From JAGWFU01 sp035534575 (GTDB taxonomy: Archaea > Micrarchaeota > Micrarchaeia > Micrarchaeales > Micrarchaeaceae), in assembly GCA_035534575.1 (NCBI GenBank), contig DATLRT010000003.1:1-7166 (forward strand): a DNA stretch of 7,166 bases. Reading direction: 5' to 3'. Made by a program: the position numbers and the translations under genes. This document shows, piece after piece, positions 5,158 to 7,166 of the stretch (position 1 is the stretch's first letter; each line of letters opens with the position of its first letter). A model generated the notes under the pieces. It made no database searches. It was given only the letters and a program-made list of their open reading frames with translations, and had not been told where the DNA came from.

Positions 5158-5823
5158 ATGAGAGCGTGCCTTTTCAGCGGGGGGAAGGATTCCACGCTTG
5201 CGATACAGAAGATGAAGGACAAGGGAATGCCGGTGGAGCTTCTGCTCACCTTGGTATCGAAGAACGATTACAGCTTCATGTTCCACAAGCCGAATGTGCT
5301 TTCCACGGATTTGCAGGCGGAGGCTATGGGAATCAGGCACGTGAAAGTGGAGACGGATGGGGGGAAGGAGACCGAACTTAGGGACCTTGAGCGTATGCTC
5401 ATCGACAACGGCGTCACCGAGCTGGTCACGGGCGCGATAGCGAGCGAGTACCAGAAGTCGAGGGTGGACAGGATATGCAACGCAATAGGCACCAAGCACA
5501 TATCGCCACTGTGGGGGATCACCCCGATGGAGGAGCTGAACGAGCTCGCCGCGAACTATGAGGTGATAATAACACAGGTGGCAGCGGACGGATTTGACGA
5601 GAGCTATCTTGGGGGCAGGATTGACGATGCGATGATAGACAGGCTTCTTGACCTGCACAAGAGGAAGAGGATACACCTGCTCTTCGAGGGGGGCGAGGCG
5701 GAGACATTCGTGCTCGACGCTCCACTCTTCAAGAAGCGGATAGTGGTGGACAAGGCGCACAAGGAGTGGTCGGGAGGCTCGGGGAGGTACCTGATAGACG
5801 AAGCGCACCTTGAGCTGAAGTGA
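5158..5823 (+). CDS. dph6: Diphthine-ammonia ligase (PP-loop ATP-dependent amidase)
   Basis: Dph6 amidates diphthine on a histidine of elongation factor 2, the last step of diphthamide synthesis, using ATP and ammonium in the cytoplasm. The N-terminus carries the PP-loop SGGKDS (7-12). The family motifs GAIASEYQKSRV (92-103), PLWG (117-120) and EGGEAETFVLDAPLFKKRI follow. The last has alanine at 181, where an aromatic (EGGEYET/EGGEFET) is common. Length, 221 residues, equals the usual archaeal single-domain form, without the YjgF-like extensions of the yeast enzyme. The ATG lies four bases after the nth-B stop (tga-taca-atg), which suggests translational coupling despite a weak ribosome-binding site. 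No functional link to DNA repair is known, and cotranscription may only reflect genome compactness. Confidence 0.9.
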   Translation: MRACLFSGGKDSTLAIQKMKDKGMPVELLLTLVSKNDYSFMFHKPNVLSTDLQAEAMGIRHVKVETDGGKETELRDLERMLIDNGVTELVTGAIASEYQKSRVDRICNAIGTKHISPLWGITPMEELNELAANYEVIITQVAADGFDESYLGGRIDDAMIDRLLDLHKRKRIHLLFEGGEAETFVLDAPLFKKRIVVDKAHKEWSGGSGRYLIDEAHLELK

Positions 5824-5832
5824 CAGCAAGGC

Positions 5833-5840
5833 TTTAATTA
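5833..5840 (+). promoter_or_regulatory. Putative TATA box for the aminotransferase gene
   Basis: TTTAATTA lies in the 44-base gap after dph6. Its centre is about 31 bases before the ATG at 5868, predicting transcription from about 5862-5863 and a leader of about five bases. The A/T-rich patch stands out from GC-rich flanks, and no ribosome-binding site is needed for such a short leader. Confidence 0.5.
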
Positions 5841-5867
5841 ATTCAATGAGTCCCTCTACTGAGATTC

Positions 5868-7097
5868 ATGGGCCTGCTTTCGGATAGGAGCGAGTTCGCG
5901 CTAAATCCAATAGAGGAGGAGAACGTGCTTGCGCGTAAGCTGGCGCAGAAGGGCATGAAGATAGTGGGACTCAACAAGGGGGACCCGCCCAAATATTTTC
6001 CTACGCCGAAATACGTGATAGACGCCTACGTGAAGGCGCTGAGGGAAGGCAGGACGACATACTCGGGCATAAAGGACGAGGACGTGCTCAAATACGCGGT
6101 GCAAAGGAGATACAAGAAAGCTTACAACATAAGACTCAAGGAAGAGGATATAATCATAACCGCAGGCGTCTCTGAGGCAATCTCATTCCTAAACAGCGCA
6201 CTCATAAACAAGGGCGACATCGGCATACTCTTCAGGCCCTATTACACGATTTACGCCTCGATGCTCAAGATGAACGAGGGCAGGATACAGCTGGAGGACT
6301 ATGACGAGAATGACTCATGGAACGTCCACGTTGACAAACTGAGAAAGAGCCTTGCCTCGATGAAAAGGTCGGGCACAATTAAGAAAGTAAAGTACATGAT
6401 GATAACGAATCCCAACAACCCCACGGGCACGGTGTTGAGGAGAAAGATACTGGAGGAGATAGCGGACATAGCTAACGAGTATGGAATCCTGCTCATCAGC
6501 GACGAGATATACGATGAGATAGTCTACAACGGTGCCAAACTGACAAGCGTGGGGCAGGTGGCAAAGGGGATACCGCACGTGATACTTAACGGCGCATCAA
6601 AGGTCTACGACGCGACGGGATTCCGGGTGGGCTTTGCGATGGTGCCAGGCGATGACAAGGTGTCAAACGCACTGAAGGCGGCGCTGGACAACTACGCGCT
6701 CGTAAGGCTGTCGGTGAACAACCCTGCCCTCTATGCGGTGGCCGAGGCGATGCAGAACGAGAAGGAGCACAAGAAGGCTATAAGGCACATGGTCTCTGAG
6801 ATAGAGACCCGGGTGAACCTTAGCTCCAAGCTTCTTGCCGAAACCCCCCATCTCGAGACCGTGGAACCTAATGGGGCCTTCTACACCCTGCCAAGAATAC
6901 ACCTCAAGGATTTGGGAATGAAGACCGACGCCGAATTTGTCGAGACTCTGCTCAGGGAGACGGGCATAGACGTAAGCAGGGGGTCGGGCTTCGGGGCACC
7001 ATCGCACTTCAGGATAGTCTCGCTTCCTCCAAAAGAGATATTAGGCTATGCAATAAATAGGATAAATGATTTCTGCAGAAGGCATTCTGTGAAATAA
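5868..7097 (+). CDS. Class I/II PLP-dependent aminotransferase (AspC/AlaT-like, COG0436 type)
   Basis: The 409-residue protein is a fold-type I aminotransferase that probably transfers amino groups between alanine, aspartate or aromatic amino acids and 2-oxoglutarate. The exact substrate cannot be read from sequence. Visible family features are LNKGDPP (35-41), TTYSGIKDEDVLKYAV (63-78), TAGVSEAI (98-105), NPNNPTG (181-187, cofactor-contacting N184), SDEIYDEI with D212 and Y215, and the PLP lysine K245 in NGASKVYDATGFRVG with R253. R382 (SHFRI) is the carboxylate-binding arginine. Wording of the K245 motif is closest to archaeal alanine-aminotransferase-like proteins. The ATG at 5868 agrees with the TATA box at 5833-5840 for a nearly leaderless message. 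The last codons are A/T-rich and its TAA directly touches the tRNA gene. Confidence 0.9.
   Translation: MGLLSDRSEFALNPIEEENVLARKLAQKGMKIVGLNKGDPPKYFPTPKYVIDAYVKALREGRTTYSGIKDEDVLKYAVQRRYKKAYNIRLKEEDIIITAGVSEAISFLNSALINKGDIGILFRPYYTIYASMLKMNEGRIQLEDYDENDSWNVHVDKLRKSLASMKRSGTIKKVKYMMITNPNNPTGTVLRRKILEEIADIANEYGILLISDEIYDEIVYNGAKLTSVGQVAKGIPHVILNGASKVYDATGFRVGFAMVPGDDKVSNALKAALDNYALVRLSVNNPALYAVAEAMQNEKEHKKAIRHMVSEIETRVNLSSKLLAETPHLETVEPNGAFYTLPRIHLKDLGMKTDAEFVETLLRETGIDVSRGSGFGAPSHFRIVSLPPKEILGYAINRINDFCRRHSVK
7053..7068 (+). promoter_or_regulatory. Candidate tRNA promoter inside the aminotransferase 3' end
   Basis: Two TATA-like elements, aataaatag (7053-7061) and ataaatg (7062-7068), sit 30-45 bases before the first base of the tRNA, within codons for AINRIND. 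A start about 25 bases downstream would fall near 7081-7092, just ahead of the tRNA. Since there is no spacer between stop codon and tRNA, any separate tRNA promoter must lie in the coding sequence. The alternative is processing from the aminotransferase transcript. Confidence 0.4.
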
Positions 7098-7166
7098 GGG
7101 CCCGTGGTCCAGTGGTTAAGACGCCAGCCTTACACGCTAGAAACAGGAGTTCGATTCTCCTCGGGC
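7098..7166 (+). tRNA. tRNA-Val (anticodon UAC), 3' end cut by the window edge
   Basis: A cloverleaf can be drawn over all 69 visible bases. The acceptor is gggcccg (7098-7104), followed by tg and a short D stem gtc/gac (7107-7109, 7120-7122). The anticodon stem is 7124-7128/7136-7140 with loop cttacac and anticodon tac at 7131-7133. A four-base variable region (7141-7144) precedes T stem aggag/ctcct with loop ttcgatt (7150-7156), and then five bases of the 3' acceptor strand, cgggc. Two acceptor bases and the discriminator lie beyond the edge, so whether CCA is encoded cannot be seen. UAC decodes GUA/GUG valine codons. One anticodon-stem pair is C7125-A7139, a mismatch. No intron is present at the usual 37/38 site. 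The gene starts on the base after the aminotransferase stop. Confidence 0.9.

Noticed and set aside
5146..5829. 227-codon minus-strand frame covering all of dph6
   Set aside because: Full-length antisense shadow; the plus strand carries the PP-loop and all Dph6 motifs.
5868..7097. Possible shared operon of the aminotransferase with nth-B and dph6
   Set aside because: A 44-base gap with a well-placed TATA box suggests an independent transcript, although read-through cannot be excluded.
1..7166. CRISPR arrays, insertion sequences, prophage or toxin-antitoxin modules
   Set aside because: No direct-repeat array, transposase motif, terminal inverted repeats or phage-like gene was seen on either strand.

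Overview
The window reads as archaeal, probably from a compact genome. The evidence is: TATA-type promoters about 25 bp ahead of start codons, some giving leaderless or nearly leaderless messages; short GTG/AGGTG ribosome-binding sites; a diphthine-ammonia ligase (an archaeal/eukaryotic enzyme of EF-2 modification); an endonuclease Q; and heavy use of AGG/AGA arginine and ATA isoleucine codons. The lineage cannot be fixed from this sequence. A small-genome euryarchaeal or DPANN/Micrarchaeota-like host is only a guess.

Layout. At the left edge is the first dozen codons of a minus-strand gene, with a palindrome in its leader (64-77). Next is an orphan alpha-helical, coiled-coil-like protein on the minus strand (129-767). 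A divergent intergenic region of about 190 bp follows, carrying TATA elements for both sides and a 10-bp hairpin. A small two-helix membrane protein (959-1252, plus strand) converges, with a 6-bp gap, on the end of a four-gene minus-strand operon. In transcription order that operon is an endonuclease III homologue (nth-A, start 4425), a PurM-like AIR synthase, endonuclease Q, and a 52-residue CxxC...CxxC zinc protein. The genes overlap or are spaced by only a few bases, and the SD-like motifs overlap the preceding stop codons. Head-to-head with it, apparently sharing one TATA element, a plus-strand unit begins with a second endonuclease III homologue (nth-B) followed by dph6. A class I/II aminotransferase with its own TATA box comes next. 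Its stop codon directly abuts a tRNA-Val(UAC), which the right edge truncates by a few bases.

Functional theme. Three DNA base-damage nucleases (two Nth-type glycosylase/AP lyases and endonuclease Q, which in characterised archaea nicks 5' of deaminated bases and AP sites) lie in one divergent locus of about 3.7 kb, together with a small uncharacterised zinc protein cotranscribed with EndoQ. This is the most system-like part of the window: a candidate archaeal base-damage repair island. The PurM-like gene sits inside the same operon. The remaining genes (diphthamide synthesis, amino-acid transamination, tRNA) look like ordinary housekeeping.
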